From Stenotrophomonas rhizophila (GTDB taxonomy: Bacteria; Pseudomonadota; Gammaproteobacteria; Xanthomonadales; Xanthomonadaceae): a stretch of DNA of 64,000 nucleotides. Shown in pieces: positions 19,117 to 27,814 of this stretch. The notes below the pieces were generated by a model. That model ran no database searches, was not told the DNA's origin, and saw only the letters and a list, made by a program, of their open reading frames with translations. How positions within the stretch are numbered: position 1 is the stretch's first letter; each line of letters begins with the position of its first letter. The stretch spans positions 725,586 to 789,585 of the forward strand of contig NZ_RJKV01000001.1 of NCBI RefSeq assembly GCF_003751305.1, in the 5' to 3' direction. Made by a program: the position numbers and the translations under genes.

Positions 19117-19975
19117 GGGAGATACGGTTGCGCAGCAGGATGCCGCGCGCGGAAAGGCTGACCAGCAGGACGAACACGGTCAGCACCAGCGCGCCGGCCC
19201 AGGCCAGCACCTGCCAGGATTCGTACGGGCTGCCGGCGAACTGGTTCATCACCACCGGCACCGAGGCCATCGGCTGGAACACGTTGCTGTTCCAGTACTG
19301 GTTGCCGAAGGCGGTGAACAGCAGCGGGGCGGTTTCACCGGAGATGCGGGCCAGCGCCAGCAGGATGCCGGTCACGATGCCGGCGGCGGCGCTGCGGTAC
19401 AGTACCTGCACCGTCACCTTCCACTGCGGGATGCCCAGCGACAGCGCCGCTTCGCGCATCTGCGAAGGCACCAGGCGCAGCATTTCATCGGTGGTACGCA
19501 CCACCACCGGCAGCACGATGAAGGCCAGCGAGAGCGCGCCGGCGAAGGCCGAGAACTGGCCACCGGTCTGCATCACGTACAGGGTGTAGACGAACAGGCC
19601 CAGCACGATCGACGGCGCCGAGAGCAGGATGTCGTTGACGAAGCGGACCACCGTGCCGGTCTTGCGGAAGTTGCCGTACTCGGCCAGCCAGGTGCCGGCC
19701 AGCACGCCGAGCGGCGTCCCGATGGCGATGGCCAGGCCGCACATCACTGCGCTGCCGAAGAAGGCATTGGCCAGGCCACCGTCCTGCATCGGCGGTGGCG
19801 TCATCTTGGTGAACAGATCCAGATTGATGCCGGCCAGGCCCTTGGAGGCCAGCGTCCACAGGATCCAGCCGAGGAAGAACAGGCCGAACAGCGCGGTCAG
19901 GCAGGACATCAGCAACGCGACCACATTGACGATGCGGCGGCGCAGGTACAGCGGTTGGGCGTTGGCGGTGGACAT
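19109..19975 (-). CDS. pstA: Phosphate ABC transporter permease PstA
   Basis: A 288-residue inner-membrane permease with six predicted helices and the binding-protein-dependent transport motif in the cytoplasmic EAA loop ([20 protein letters not shown]). It forms the phosphate channel with PstC. Its start overlaps the pstC stop by 1 nt (TGATG). Confidence 0.95.
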   Translation of the reverse strand: MSTANAQPLYLRRRIVNVVALLMSCLTALFGLFFLGWILWTLASKGLAGINLDLFTKMTPPPMQDGGLANAFFGSAVMCGLAIAIGTPLGVLAGTWLAEYGNFRKTGTVVRFVNDILLSAPSIVLGLFVYTLYVMQTGGQFSAFAGALSLAFIVLPVVVRTTDEMLRLVPSQMREAALSLGIPQWKVTVQVLYRSAAAGIVTGILLALARISGETAPLLFTAFGNQYWNSNVFQPMASVPVVMNQFAGSPYESWQVLAWAGALVLTVFVLLVSLSARGILLRNRISHD

Positions 19976-20943
19976 CAGTTGCCCTCCTTGCGGGCCAGGC
20001 GCATCAGCATCAGGCGGGCGATCGCCAGCACCACGAAGGTCACCAGGAACAATACGAAGCCGAGCAGCAGCAGTGCCGAGCGGTAAGTCTCGGTGGCTTC
20101 GCCGAAATCGTTGGCGATCAGGGCGGCAATGGTGGTGCCCGGTTCAAGCAGCGACGGCGACAGGCGCACGCTGTTGCCGATCACGAAGGCCACCGCCATG
20201 GTTTCACCCAGGGCGCGGCCGAGGCCGAGGAAGATGCCGCCGATCACCGCCGAGCGGGTGTAGGGCAGCACGATGTCCCAGCTCACTTCCCACTTGGTGG
20301 AACCCAGCGCATACGCCGATTCTTTCAGGCGGGTCGGCACGGTCAGGAACACTTCGCGCATCACCGAGGAGATGAAGGGGATCACCATGATCGCCAGCAC
20401 GAAGCCGGCGGTGAGCACACCGATGCCCAGCGGTGGACCCTGGAACAAGGGGCCGATGATCGGCATCGTACCCAGGTGATCATTGAGGAACGGAGTGACG
20501 TACTCGGTCATCACCGGGACCAGCACGAACAGGCCCCACATGCCGTAGATGATCGAGGGGATACCGGCCAGCAGTTCGATGGCGGTACCGACCGGGCCAC
20601 GCAGCCAGCGCGGGGCGACCTCGGTCAGGAAGAAGGCGATACCGAAGCTCACCGGCACCGCGATGACCATCGCGATCAGAGCCGTGACCAGGGTGCCGTA
20701 GATCGGTGCGAGTGCACCGAACTTGTTTTCGACCGGATTCCATTCGGAGGAGTAGAAGAAGCTCAGGCCCTGCTCCTGCAGGGCATGGCGGCCGCCCCAC
20801 AGCATCGAGAGCGCGGCGCAGGCCAGGGCGACCAGCACCAGGATGACGGTGGCGATCAGGACCCAGCGGAACAGTTTGTCGTTGCGGGCATCACGCAGGT
20901 CGCGGAGGGACGGTGCGGGAACAGGCTGGGCGATGGCATTCAT
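19975..20943 (-). CDS. pstC: Phosphate ABC transporter permease PstC
   Basis: A 322-residue permease with an N-terminal TM helix (about 28-50) and the EAA-loop motif KESAYALGSTKWEVSWDIVL, partner of PstA. It begins about 90 nt after pstS, behind a hairpin attenuator, and is translationally coupled to pstA. Confidence 0.95.
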   Translation of the reverse strand: MNAIAQPVPAPSLRDLRDARNDKLFRWVLIATVILVLVALACAALSMLWGGRHALQEQGLSFFYSSEWNPVENKFGALAPIYGTLVTALIAMVIAVPVSFGIAFFLTEVAPRWLRGPVGTAIELLAGIPSIIYGMWGLFVLVPVMTEYVTPFLNDHLGTMPIIGPLFQGPPLGIGVLTAGFVLAIMVIPFISSVMREVFLTVPTRLKESAYALGSTKWEVSWDIVLPYTRSAVIGGIFLGLGRALGETMAVAFVIGNSVRLSPSLLEPGTTIAALIANDFGEATETYRSALLLLGFVLFLVTFVVLAIARLMLMRLARKEGN

Positions 20944-20991
20944 GGCTGAGGCGGGGGCCCGAGTGGTGGTTCGGCAGGGTGGTGCGGCGAG

Positions 20992-21023
20992 GAAAGCGGG
21001 CCTGCGCTGTGCACAGGCCCGCT
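20992..21023 (-). terminator. Intercistronic attenuator between pstS and pstC
   Basis: On the minus strand a perfect 10-bp stem AGCGGGCCTG/CAGGCCCGCT with a 9-nt loop is followed by TTTCC. Such a weak terminator after a binding-protein gene usually lets the binding protein be made in excess over the permeases. Confidence 0.7.
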
Positions 21024-21030
21024 GTCTGGC

Positions 21031-22122
21031 TTACTTGAACTCGCTGGTCCAGTAGGCTTCGATCTGGGTGACCAGCTCGGCCGGCAGCGGCACGTAGTGC
21101 AGTTCGTTGGCCTGGGCCTGGCCCTTCTCGAAGGCCCACTTGAAGAACGCCAGGGTGTCCTTGCTGCGCTGCGCATCCTTGGGCTGCTTGTGCATCAGCA
21201 TGAAGTTGGTGGCGGTGATCGGCCATGCCTGGTCGCCCGGGGCATTGGTGATGACCAGGTTGAAGTCCTTGGCGCTGGCCCAGTCGGCGCTGGCGGCTGC
21301 CGCGGCGAAGGTTTCCGCGCTCGGCTGCACCCAGTTGCCGGCGGCGTTCTGCATCGAGGCGTACGGCATGCCGTTCTGCAGCGCGTAGGCCAATTCGACG
21401 TAGCCGATCGAGCCCTTGATCTGCTTCACGTACGACGCCACGCCTTCATTGCCCTTGCCACCCACGCCGTCCGGCCACTGCACCGAGGTGCCTTCGCCGA
21501 CCTTGCTCTTCCAGTCCGGGCTGACCTTGGACAGGTAGTTGGAGAAGTTGAAGGTGGTGCCCGAGCCGTCCGAACGGTGGACCAGGGTGATCTTGCCGTC
21601 CGGCAGTTTGACGCCCGGATTGGCGGCGACGATGGCCGGGTCGTTCCAGGTCTTGACCTTGCCCAGGAAGATATCGGCCAGCAGCGCGCCACTCAGGCGC
21701 AGCTTGCCGGCTTCCAGGCCGTCGATGTTGACCACCGGCACCACGCCGCCGATCGCCGACGGGAACTGGCCGAGGCCGGCCTGGGCCAGCTCTTCGCTGC
21801 TCAGCGGCTTGTCCGAGGAACCGAAATCAACCGTGCCGGCCTTGATCTGGGCGATGCCGCCACCCGAACCGATCGACTGGTAGTTGATCTTGGCGCCGGT
21901 GGCGGTGTTGTAGTCGGCCGACCACTTGGACACCAGCGGGAAGATGAAGGACGCACCGGCGCCGGAAATCTCGGCGGTCAGGCGATCGCCAGCGGCCGGA
22001 GCAGCGGCAGGCGCGTCGGTGGCCGGCGCGGCGGCCTGGCCTTCAGCGCCCGGCTTGCAGGCGGAAAGACCCAGCGCGATGGCCAGGGAAAGGGCGGCGA
22101 TGCTGGCCGTGTGCAGTTTCAT
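21031..22122 (-). CDS. pstS: Phosphate-binding lipoprotein PstS (copy proximal to pstC)
   Basis: A 363-residue periplasmic phosphate-binding protein. The signal peptide ends in the lipobox LSAC (Cys at about 22), so it is predicted to be membrane-anchored. An Ala/Pro-rich linker precedes the binding fold, which has the anion-binding motifs GAGASFIFP, SIGSGGGIAQI, FGSSDKPL and VHRSDGSGTTFNF. A tandem Pho box precedes it. A second, non-lipoprotein PstS is encoded just upstream. Confidence 0.95.
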   Translation of the reverse strand: MKLHTASIAALSLAIALGLSACKPGAEGQAAAPATDAPAAAPAAGDRLTAEISGAGASFIFPLVSKWSADYNTATGAKINYQSIGSGGGIAQIKAGTVDFGSSDKPLSSEELAQAGLGQFPSAIGGVVPVVNIDGLEAGKLRLSGALLADIFLGKVKTWNDPAIVAANPGVKLPDGKITLVHRSDGSGTTFNFSNYLSKVSPDWKSKVGEGTSVQWPDGVGGKGNEGVASYVKQIKGSIGYVELAYALQNGMPYASMQNAAGNWVQPSAETFAAAAASADWASAKDFNLVITNAPGDQAWPITATNFMLMHKQPKDAQRSKDTLAFFKWAFEKGQAQANELHYVPLPAELVTQIEAYWTSEFK

Positions 22123-22175
22123 GCGTCACTCCATAGCGGGATAAGGGCCGGTCTTTCCGGCGACGCGACTATGAA

Positions 22176-22204
22176 ATGATGTTTTTGTTACAGCTTGATG
22201 ACGC
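22176..22204 (-). promoter_or_regulatory. Tandem Pho box upstream of pstS
   Basis: On the minus strand three 7-mers at 11-nt spacing match the PhoB half-site (CTGTCAT-like): GCGTCAT, CAAG, CTGTAAC, AAAA, ACATCAT. The array ends 53 nt before the pstS ATG, the usual place for a PhoB-activated promoter in which the Pho box replaces the -35. Confidence 0.8.
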
Positions 22205-22264
22205 CGTGACCGAGCGCACGCAAAGCCTTGCGGCACAAGGGCCGGGCATTCTGCGGCAGGCAAC

Positions 22265-22294
22265 AAAAAGGCGCGGAACCTTGCGGTCCGCGCC
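22265..22294 (-). terminator. Terminator after the upstream pstS paralogue
   Basis: On the minus strand a GGCGCGGA/TCCGCGCC stem is followed by TTTTT (plus-strand A run 22265-22269). It separates the two pstS transcripts, in line with each having its own Pho box. Confidence 0.75.
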
Positions 22295-22296
22295 CG

Positions 22297-22398
22297 ATGG
22301 CGCCGGAAGGGGGAGAGAGGTCCCTCCGGCGCCATTGCCTCGTTGTGCGTACCGACCAGGGGTCGGTACCTACCGCCAGCTCACCACCGTGGGTGGTG
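22297..22398. repeat. Cluster of three palindromes between the pstS copies
   Basis: ATGGCGCCGGA/TCCGGCGCCAT (22297-22335) is a perfect 11-bp stem. GTACCGACC-AGG-GGTCGGTAC followed by CTAC (22349-22373) is a GTAG-headed element on the minus strand. CACCACC-GTG-GGTGGTG (22382-22398) lies just after the upstream pstS stop. They fill most of the gap between the two genes and probably act as REP/processing structures. Confidence 0.7.
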
Positions 22399-22404
22399 GC
22401 TTCC

Positions 22405-23424
22405 TCAATACTTCAGGTTCTGCGACCAGTAGGTCTCGATCTGCTTGACCAGGGTGTCCGGCAGCGGAACGTAGTCGAGCTGCTTGGCCTGCGCATCACC
22501 GCTCTTGTAGATCCAGCGGAAGAATTCCTGGGTGGCCTTGGCGTTGGCGACGTTCTTGGGCTGCTTGCGGACCAGGATGAAGTTGGTGGCAGTGATCGGC
22601 CACGCATCGGCGCCCGGGGCGTTGGTCATGACCAGGTAGAAGTCCTTGGAGCTGGCCCAGTCGGCGCTGGCCGCAGCGGCAGCGAACGAGGTGTCGCTCG
22701 GCAGCACGATCTTGCCCGAGGCGTTCTTCATCGCGGCGTAGGACATCTTGTTCTGCAGCGCGTAGGACAGTTCGACGTAGCCGATGCCGCCCTTGATCTG
22801 CTTCACGTAGGCGGCAACGCCTTCGTTGCCCTTGCCGCCGATGCCGACCGGCCACTGCACCGAGGTGCCTTCACCGACCTTGGTCTTCCACTCCGGGTTG
22901 ACCTTGGAGAGGTAGTTGACGAAGTTGAAGGTGGTGCCCGAACCGTCCGAGCGGTGCACGACGGTGATCTTGCCGTCGGGCAGCTTCACGCCCGGGTTCA
23001 GCGCGGCGATTGCCGGGTCGTTCCAGGTCTTGATCTTGCCCAGGAAGATGTTGCCCAGCGTCGGGCCATCGAGCTTCAACGCGCCCGGGGCGATGCCGGC
23101 CACGTTGATCACCGGGACCACGCCGCCGATGACCGACGGGAACTGGGCCAGGCCGGCCGCAGCCAGCTCTTCGGGCTTCAGCGGGGCATCGGAGGAGCCG
23201 AAATCAACGGTCGCGGCCTTGATCTGGGCGATACCACCACCGGAACCGATGGACTGGTAGTTGACCTTCTTGCCGGTCGCGGTGCTGTAGTCGGCCGACC
23301 ACTTGGACATGACCGGGTAGATGAACGAGGCGCCCGCGCCGGTCACATCGGCGGCGTTGGCGGCGAACACGGACGACGCGGCGAGGACGGCAACAGCGGC
23401 GCGCGACTTGAAGGCGTGGATCAC
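22405..23424 (-). CDS. Second phosphate-binding protein PstS (soluble form)
   Basis: A 339-residue PstS paralogue with the same binding motifs as its neighbour (GAGASFIYP, SIGSGGGIAQI, FGSSDAPL, VHRSDGSGTTFNF). It has an ordinary signal peptide (about 1-24, ending FAANA) and no lipobox Cys, so it should be soluble in the periplasm. It has its own Pho box 56 nt upstream and its own terminator. The pair could hand phosphate from the porin to the anchored copy, or differ in affinity; the sequence does not decide. Confidence 0.93.
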   Translation of the reverse strand: MIHAFKSRAAVAVLAASSVFAANAADVTGAGASFIYPVMSKWSADYSTATGKKVNYQSIGSGGGIAQIKAATVDFGSSDAPLKPEELAAAGLAQFPSVIGGVVPVINVAGIAPGALKLDGPTLGNIFLGKIKTWNDPAIAALNPGVKLPDGKITVVHRSDGSGTTFNFVNYLSKVNPEWKTKVGEGTSVQWPVGIGGKGNEGVAAYVKQIKGGIGYVELSYALQNKMSYAAMKNASGKIVLPSDTSFAAAAASADWASSKDFYLVMTNAPGADAWPITATNFILVRKQPKNVANAKATQEFFRWIYKSGDAQAKQLDYVPLPDTLVKQIETYWSQNLKY

Positions 23425-23479
23425 GGGGTGGCTCCTGGGATGGATGAAGGTGCGGGGTGTCCCGCCCGGTGCTCATTCC

Positions 23480-23497
23480 ATAACGGTTCGATGACAG
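23480..23497 (-). promoter_or_regulatory. Pho box upstream of the second pstS
   Basis: On the minus strand CTGTCAT-CGAA-CCGTTAT is a near-consensus Pho box with the correct 7-4-7 layout, ending 56 nt before the ATG. A further half-site pair lies just upstream: ATGACAG on the minus strand and CTGTCAT on the plus strand, around 23506-23515. Confidence 0.82.
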
Positions 23498-23547
23498 CGC
23501 AGCGACTGTCATATGACCACCTCGTGACACGCCTTCTGGAGGCGATG

Positions 23548-24327
23548 TCACAACGGCTGCAGCGCCTCCGGGACCGCGTAGCGGCGGCCGTCGAAGCGCA
23601 GCACACGACGCTCGCCGTCCACCGGCGTGTCCTGGTCCCGGCAGGTGTCGCCGTCCATCCAGCTGTGCGTGGTGACCCGCCGCTCGCGCAGGATGAGGTC
23701 GGCCAAGCCGTGTTTGCCTTTGGGTCCAACGGCCACGGTGCGCGTGACGTCGGTGGAGTCGCCGGCGCAGCGGGTGTCCCACTCGGCCTGGAAACGCCGC
23801 AGCACCATCGGTGGGCCGAGCGTGCGCAGCGTGTCTGCCTGCACCGCCAGCAGATGCAACTGTTCTTCGCTGAACGGATTGGGCCCGGAGCCATTGCGCC
23901 GTTGCACACGCAGGCCGAAGGCGAGGGTATCCGGCGCAAGCTGGTAGCGCGCGGTATCCAGATGCATGCCATCGAAGAAGATCGCATCGCTGTCGAGTGC
24001 GCCGGGCAACACCGTCCATGCGCGCGTGGCCAGGGTGTCGGTATCGATCACCAGCACCTCCACGTCGCCATCGCGGGCGTCGTTGTCGCCGCCGTCGCGC
24101 CAGACCGGCGTGGCCACCAAGGTCAGCTCGGGGCGTGCCGGCCATCGACGGCAGACGCTGGCGGCAGTGTCGCGGGTGTAGCCGAGGCGATCGGGCAGCG
24201 CATTGTCCGCCCGCACCACGTAGGCCTCCTCAGCGGCCGACTGGGCGTCATGGCAGTCCTGCGCCTGGGCGGGCAGGGCGGCGGCACTGCACGCGGCGGC
24301 CAGCAACAGCGGGAGGGCGATACGCAT
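23548..24327 (-). CDS. Secreted protein of unknown function in the Pho block
   Basis: A 259-residue protein with a signal peptide (about 1-22, ending PAQAQ) and several Cys that could pair in the periplasm. I recognise no catalytic motif. The frame is open to 24417, but the ATG at 24327 starts the signal peptide. It lies between the phosphate porin and the second pstS, about 50 nt past the porin terminator. Its content reads like a beta-rich secreted domain. Position suggests, but does not show, a link to phosphate. Confidence 0.75.
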   Translation of the reverse strand: MRIALPLLLAAACSAAALPAQAQDCHDAQSAAEEAYVVRADNALPDRLGYTRDTAASVCRRWPARPELTLVATPVWRDGGDNDARDGDVEVLVIDTDTLATRAWTVLPGALDSDAIFFDGMHLDTARYQLAPDTLAFGLRVQRRNGSGPNPFSEEQLHLLAVQADTLRTLGPPMVLRRFQAEWDTRCAGDSTDVTRTVAVGPKGKHGLADLILRERRVTTHSWMDGDTCRDQDTPVDGERRVLRFDGRRYAVPEALQPL

Positions 24328-24379
24328 CGGGTTCCATCCATGGGGAAAAGGGCGCACAGCATACCGGCGCGCGGGCACG

Positions 24380-24405
24380 AAAAAAGGCGCAGCCGAAGCT
24401 GCGCC
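24380..24405 (-). terminator. Terminator after the phosphate porin
   Basis: On the minus strand a perfect 8-bp stem GGCGCAGC-TTCG-GCTGCGCC is followed by TTTTTT. It lies 27 nt past the porin stop. Confidence 0.9.
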
Positions 24406-24431
24406 TTTGTGTGTCACGCGAGTTGCAGGGC

Positions 24432-25643
24432 TTACCAGAAGAACTGCAGGCGCGCCTCGAGGATGTTCGGGTCGTCATTGACGAACGTACGGGCGGTGGA
24501 GCTGTACTTCTTGCTGTCCACCATCACGTAGTTCAGCGCGAACTTGGTGTTGGAGCGCCAGTAGTAGTTCACGCCCACGGTCCAGATGTCCATCTTGCCG
24601 CCCAGCACGCCATCGACGATCGGCGGGCGACCGGCCACCGGGTTCGCCGACAGGTTGCCGTCGTTGAGGTCCATGTGGTCGTAACGCGCACCCAGCTGCC
24701 ACATGCCGCGGCCCGGCTCGTCCGGCAGGCCGGTGGTCGGGGTGCCGCCCTTGTAGCCCCAGGTCTCGCCGCTGATGTTCCACAGGCCGCTGACGTAGTA
24801 ACCGTCGCTGCTGTAGTTGTCATGCGAGTAACGCTTGGCCTTGCTGGTGTAGTACTCGGCCTGGGCCTTGAACGGGCCGCCGATGTACATCGCTTCGGCG
24901 CCGATCGTGCTGACGCGGTCGGTATCGACCAGGTTGCCGCTGTCGACCAGGCGCACGGTGGCCAGATCCGCATTCGGGCGGGCACGCACGCGCAGGGTGT
25001 CGGCGTCCGTGTCGTAGTCGACGTAGCTCAGGCCGAAGTGCAGGACCTGGCCCTTCTCATTGATCGGGGCCCAGGTGCCACGCGCGCCGTAGCCGCTGCC
25101 GTGGGCGAGGTTGCGGGTCAGTTCGCGGCCGAAGGCGCTGGCGGTGACGGACCAGTTGTTGTCACCGATGCTGTAGGCGCCACCGAGGCGGCGCGCGACG
25201 GCGTAGGTGTTGGTGACCGCGGCCTTGGAGATGAAGTCGTTGTTCTTGGTGCTGGACAGTTCTTCCAGGCTGTTGGGCTGCTTGAACTGGCCGAACTGCA
25301 CGAAGTGGTTGGCATTGCCGGACAGCTTGTACTTCAGGTTGGTGTCCAGGAACTTGTCGGCCTTGGCGTCATAGCCCACCACCCATTCCACGTTGCCCGG
25401 GCCCTTGCCCTTGAGCACCAGCTCGGCACGGCGCAGCTCGAATTCGCTGTTCTTGCCATTTGCCGCATCGCCGCCGTTGAGGTCGGCCACATCGTTGTCG
25501 AACCAGTTGCCGTCAGCCTGGACCAGGCCTTCGAACGTGATTTCCGAACCGCCGATCACATCGATGGCCACTTCAGCGTGAGCGGCCGGAACGAACAGCG
25601 CAGCCGCCACGGCCGCAGTAAGGAGTTGGCGATGCAGTTTCAT
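24432..25643 (-). CDS. Phosphate-selective porin (OprO/OprP family)
   Basis: A 403-residue outer-membrane porin with a signal peptide (about 1-23, VPAAHA) and alternating beta-strand character. It ends in an aromatic C-terminal residue (QFFW), the usual outer-membrane assembly signal. Family motifs include ELRRAELVLKG near residue 70 and FGQFKQPNSLEEL. It should admit phosphate or polyphosphate into the periplasm for the PstS proteins. The ATG at 25643 starts the signal peptide; the longer frame is not needed. A weaker Pho-box-like site lies about 65 nt upstream. Confidence 0.9.
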   Translation of the reverse strand: MKLHRQLLTAAVAAALFVPAAHAEVAIDVIGGSEITFEGLVQADGNWFDNDVADLNGGDAANGKNSEFELRRAELVLKGKGPGNVEWVVGYDAKADKFLDTNLKYKLSGNANHFVQFGQFKQPNSLEELSSTKNNDFISKAAVTNTYAVARRLGGAYSIGDNNWSVTASAFGRELTRNLAHGSGYGARGTWAPINEKGQVLHFGLSYVDYDTDADTLRVRARPNADLATVRLVDSGNLVDTDRVSTIGAEAMYIGGPFKAQAEYYTSKAKRYSHDNYSSDGYYVSGLWNISGETWGYKGGTPTTGLPDEPGRGMWQLGARYDHMDLNDGNLSANPVAGRPPIVDGVLGGKMDIWTVGVNYYWRSNTKFALNYVMVDSKKYSSTARTFVNDDPNILEARLQFFW

Positions 25644-25696
25644 GGAAGGAGCCTTGCAGGCAGGTGGGAAGATGCTGCGCAGGCTAATTAGTGAAG

Positions 25697-25725
25697 ATTG
25701 CGTAAATGTGACAGTTTCGTACAAA
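25697..25725 (-). promoter_or_regulatory. Weak Pho-box-like site upstream of the porin
   Basis: On the minus strand one perfect half-site CTGTCAC (25714-25708) is flanked at 11-nt spacing by poor matches (TTTGTAC and ACGCAAT). The position fits a PhoB site, but only one half is convincing. Confidence 0.4.
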
Positions 25726-25823
25726 CCGTCATCGCCCGTATCCCAAGCGGCGTCAGGGGCTGCTATTGATGCCCGGCGCAGATGACCGCCCGGTTGCGTC
25801 CATATGGCAGTCGCGCCCCCCGT

Positions 25824-26498
25824 TCAGGCGGCGGTCTTTTCCTTGAAACGGCACAGGTCGCGGATGACGCATTGCGGGCAGTCCGGCTTGCGTGCCTTGC
25901 ACACGTAACGGCCATGCAGGATCAGCCAGTGATGCGCGTCGAGCAGGAACTCGGCCGGGATCACCTTGATCAGCAGATCCTCCACCGCACGCACGTCCTT
26001 GCCGGGCGCCAGGCCCGTGCGGTTGGAGACGCGGAAGATGTGGGTATCCACCGCCATCACCGGTTCACCGAACGCGGTGTTGAGCACGACATTGGCAGTC
26101 TTGCGACCGACACCGGGCAGCGCCTCGAGCGCGGCGCGATCGCGCGGCACTTCGCCGCCGTGCTGTTCCACCAGCATCGCGCAGGCCGCAATCACGTTCT
26201 TCGCTTTCGCATTGTAAAGACCGATGGTGGCGATGTACTTCTTCAAGCCGTCCTCACCCAGCGCAAGGATCGCCTGCGGGGTATTGGCGACCGGGAACAG
26301 TTTGCGCGTGGCCTTGTTGACGCCGACATCCGTGGCCTGCGCGGACAGCGTGACCGCCACCAGCAGCTCGAACGGCGAGCTGTACTCCAGTTCGGTCCTG
26401 GGGTGCGGGTTGAGTTCGCGCAGGCGCGTGAACATTTCGGTCACGTCGGCCTTGGGCATGCGCGCGGTGCGTGCGGCCGGTTTCTTCATCGTAGCCAT
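25824..26498 (-). CDS. nth: Endonuclease III
   Basis: A 224-residue bifunctional DNA glycosylase/AP lyase for oxidised pyrimidines (E. coli 211). The helix-hairpin-helix LPGVGRKTANVVL carries catalytic Lys133, and Asp151 lies in AVDTHIFRV. A [4Fe-4S] cluster site at the C terminus has Cys200, 207, 210 and 216 (C-x6-C-x2-C-x5-C). A longer frame runs upstream through another gene. I place the start at 26498, overlapping the preceding stop by 1 nt (TGATG). Confidence 0.96.
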   Translation of the reverse strand: MATMKKPAARTARMPKADVTEMFTRLRELNPHPRTELEYSSPFELLVAVTLSAQATDVGVNKATRKLFPVANTPQAILALGEDGLKKYIATIGLYNAKAKNVIAACAMLVEQHGGEVPRDRAALEALPGVGRKTANVVLNTAFGEPVMAVDTHIFRVSNRTGLAPGKDVRAVEDLLIKVIPAEFLLDAHHWLILHGRYVCKARKPDCPQCVIRDLCRFKEKTAA

Positions 26499-26860
26499 CA
26501 GGACGTGCGGCCCGCGGCCTTGGCCTTGGCGCGCGCGAGGATCGCGGCAGCGGCCGAGGGCAGGGCGGGTTTCTGGATCTCGGGTGTGGGGGGCGGTGCG
26601 CGGCGTGCATCGCGCTCGGCGGCGCGGCGCGCGAGCCGCTGCTGGCGCTGGCGGTAGCGCTCGCGTGCGGCCCAGGCGCGTTGCAATTGCTGCTGTGCGT
26701 GCTGCAGCCGCTGGGGAAGATCGGGATGATCGGGGCGCAGCGCTTCGTCGCCCGGCTGCGGGACGTAGTCCATCAACCCGGCGGCCAGCGCGGCATCCCA
26801 TTGATCGTCGAGGATGAGTGCCAGCAGCTGCGCCGGCGAAACGGTATCGGAAGGCGACAT
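26498..26860 (-). CDS. Small conserved protein of unknown function upstream of nth
   Basis: A 120-residue protein: an acidic N-terminal part (MSPSDTVSPAQLLALILDDQ), then a Gln/Arg-rich helix likely to form a coiled coil (about 52-85), then a basic Ala/Pro tail. It has no signal peptide. It starts 3 nt after the crotonase stop and overlaps nth by 1 nt, so it is in an operon with both. No function recognised. Confidence 0.75.
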   Translation of the reverse strand: MSPSDTVSPAQLLALILDDQWDAALAAGLMDYVPQPGDEALRPDHPDLPQRLQHAQQQLQRAWAARERYRQRQQRLARRAAERDARRAPPPTPEIQKPALPSAAAAILARAKAKAAGRTS

Positions 26861-26863
26861 GGC

Positions 26864-27646
26864 TCAGTGGTTCTGGAACACCGGCGGCCGGCGCGCCAGG
26901 AACGCGCTGGTGCCTTCGCGCATGTCCTCGGTGGCGAACATCAGGCCGAACTGCACGCTCTCGTACTCCAGCCCCTCGCCGAGCGAACACTCGCCGCCGA
27001 TATGGATCGCATCAAGGATGCCGCGCAGCGCGAGAGGCGCGGCCGAGGCCAATTGCGACGCCAGTGCCTGGACGCGGGCATCCAGCTCCGCAGCCGGGAC
27101 CACCTCATTGACGATGCCCAGCTGCGCGGCACGCGCGGCGGTGATCGGGGTGCCCAGCAGGCACAGCTCCAGCGCGGCGGCGCGGCCGCACAGGCGCAGC
27201 AGCCGCTGGCTGCCACCGAAGCCGGGCATCAGGCCCAGATGGATCTCCGGTTGCCCCACCTTGGCGGTCTCGGAGGCCACCCGCAGGTGGCAGGCCATGG
27301 CCAGCTCCAGCCCGCCGCCCAGCGCAAATCCGTTGATCTTGCCGATCACCGGCTTGGGCATGCGCTCGATGCGGCGCATCAAGCGCTGGCCCAGCAACGA
27401 GAAATCACGACCCTGAACCGCGCTCAGGCCGTTCATTTCGGCGATGTCCGCCCCGGCCACGAAGGCCTTGGGACCGGCACCGGTCAGCACAACCACGCGC
27501 ACGGCCGGGTCGGCGGCTGCCTCGGAGAACGCGGTATCCAGGGCTTCCAGGGTCGCCCGGTTCAGGGCGTTGAGTTTGTCCGGGCGGTTGACCGTCACGG
27601 TGCGCACGGCAGCATCGTCCATAATCGAGATAAGGGCGTCGGCCAC
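26864..27646 (-). CDS. Enoyl-CoA hydratase/isomerase family protein
   Basis: A 260-residue crotonase-fold enzyme. The oxyanion-hole segments AFVAGADIAEM and NGFALGGGLELAMACHLRVA are present. The two catalytic Glu positions of enoyl-CoA hydratase fit: one in GGSQRL-preceding GQPEIHLGLMPGFGG and one in the helix before it. It hydrates trans-2-enoyl-CoA in fatty-acid or related acyl-CoA breakdown; the exact substrate is open. First gene of the crotonase-unknown-nth operon, divergent from the FKBP gene. Confidence 0.9.
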   Translation of the reverse strand: MADALISIMDDAAVRTVTVNRPDKLNALNRATLEALDTAFSEAAADPAVRVVVLTGAGPKAFVAGADIAEMNGLSAVQGRDFSLLGQRLMRRIERMPKPVIGKINGFALGGGLELAMACHLRVASETAKVGQPEIHLGLMPGFGGSQRLLRLCGRAAALELCLLGTPITAARAAQLGIVNEVVPAAELDARVQALASQLASAAPLALRGILDAIHIGGECSLGEGLEYESVQFGLMFATEDMREGTSAFLARRPPVFQNH

Positions 27647-27814
27647 GGCAGGACTCCTGAAAACGTTAAAAAAAAGTGATTGTTGAACTCTTGAAACGAA
27701 GTCAGGTCAGAGCCTGCGTCGTTAGTGGCGGTTCAACGTTGCGGCGGCTATCCTAACCCGTCGCCTCAGGGCGGCCCAACGCGTCCTGAGTTACCACCCC
27801 TGGAGAAAAGTTTG

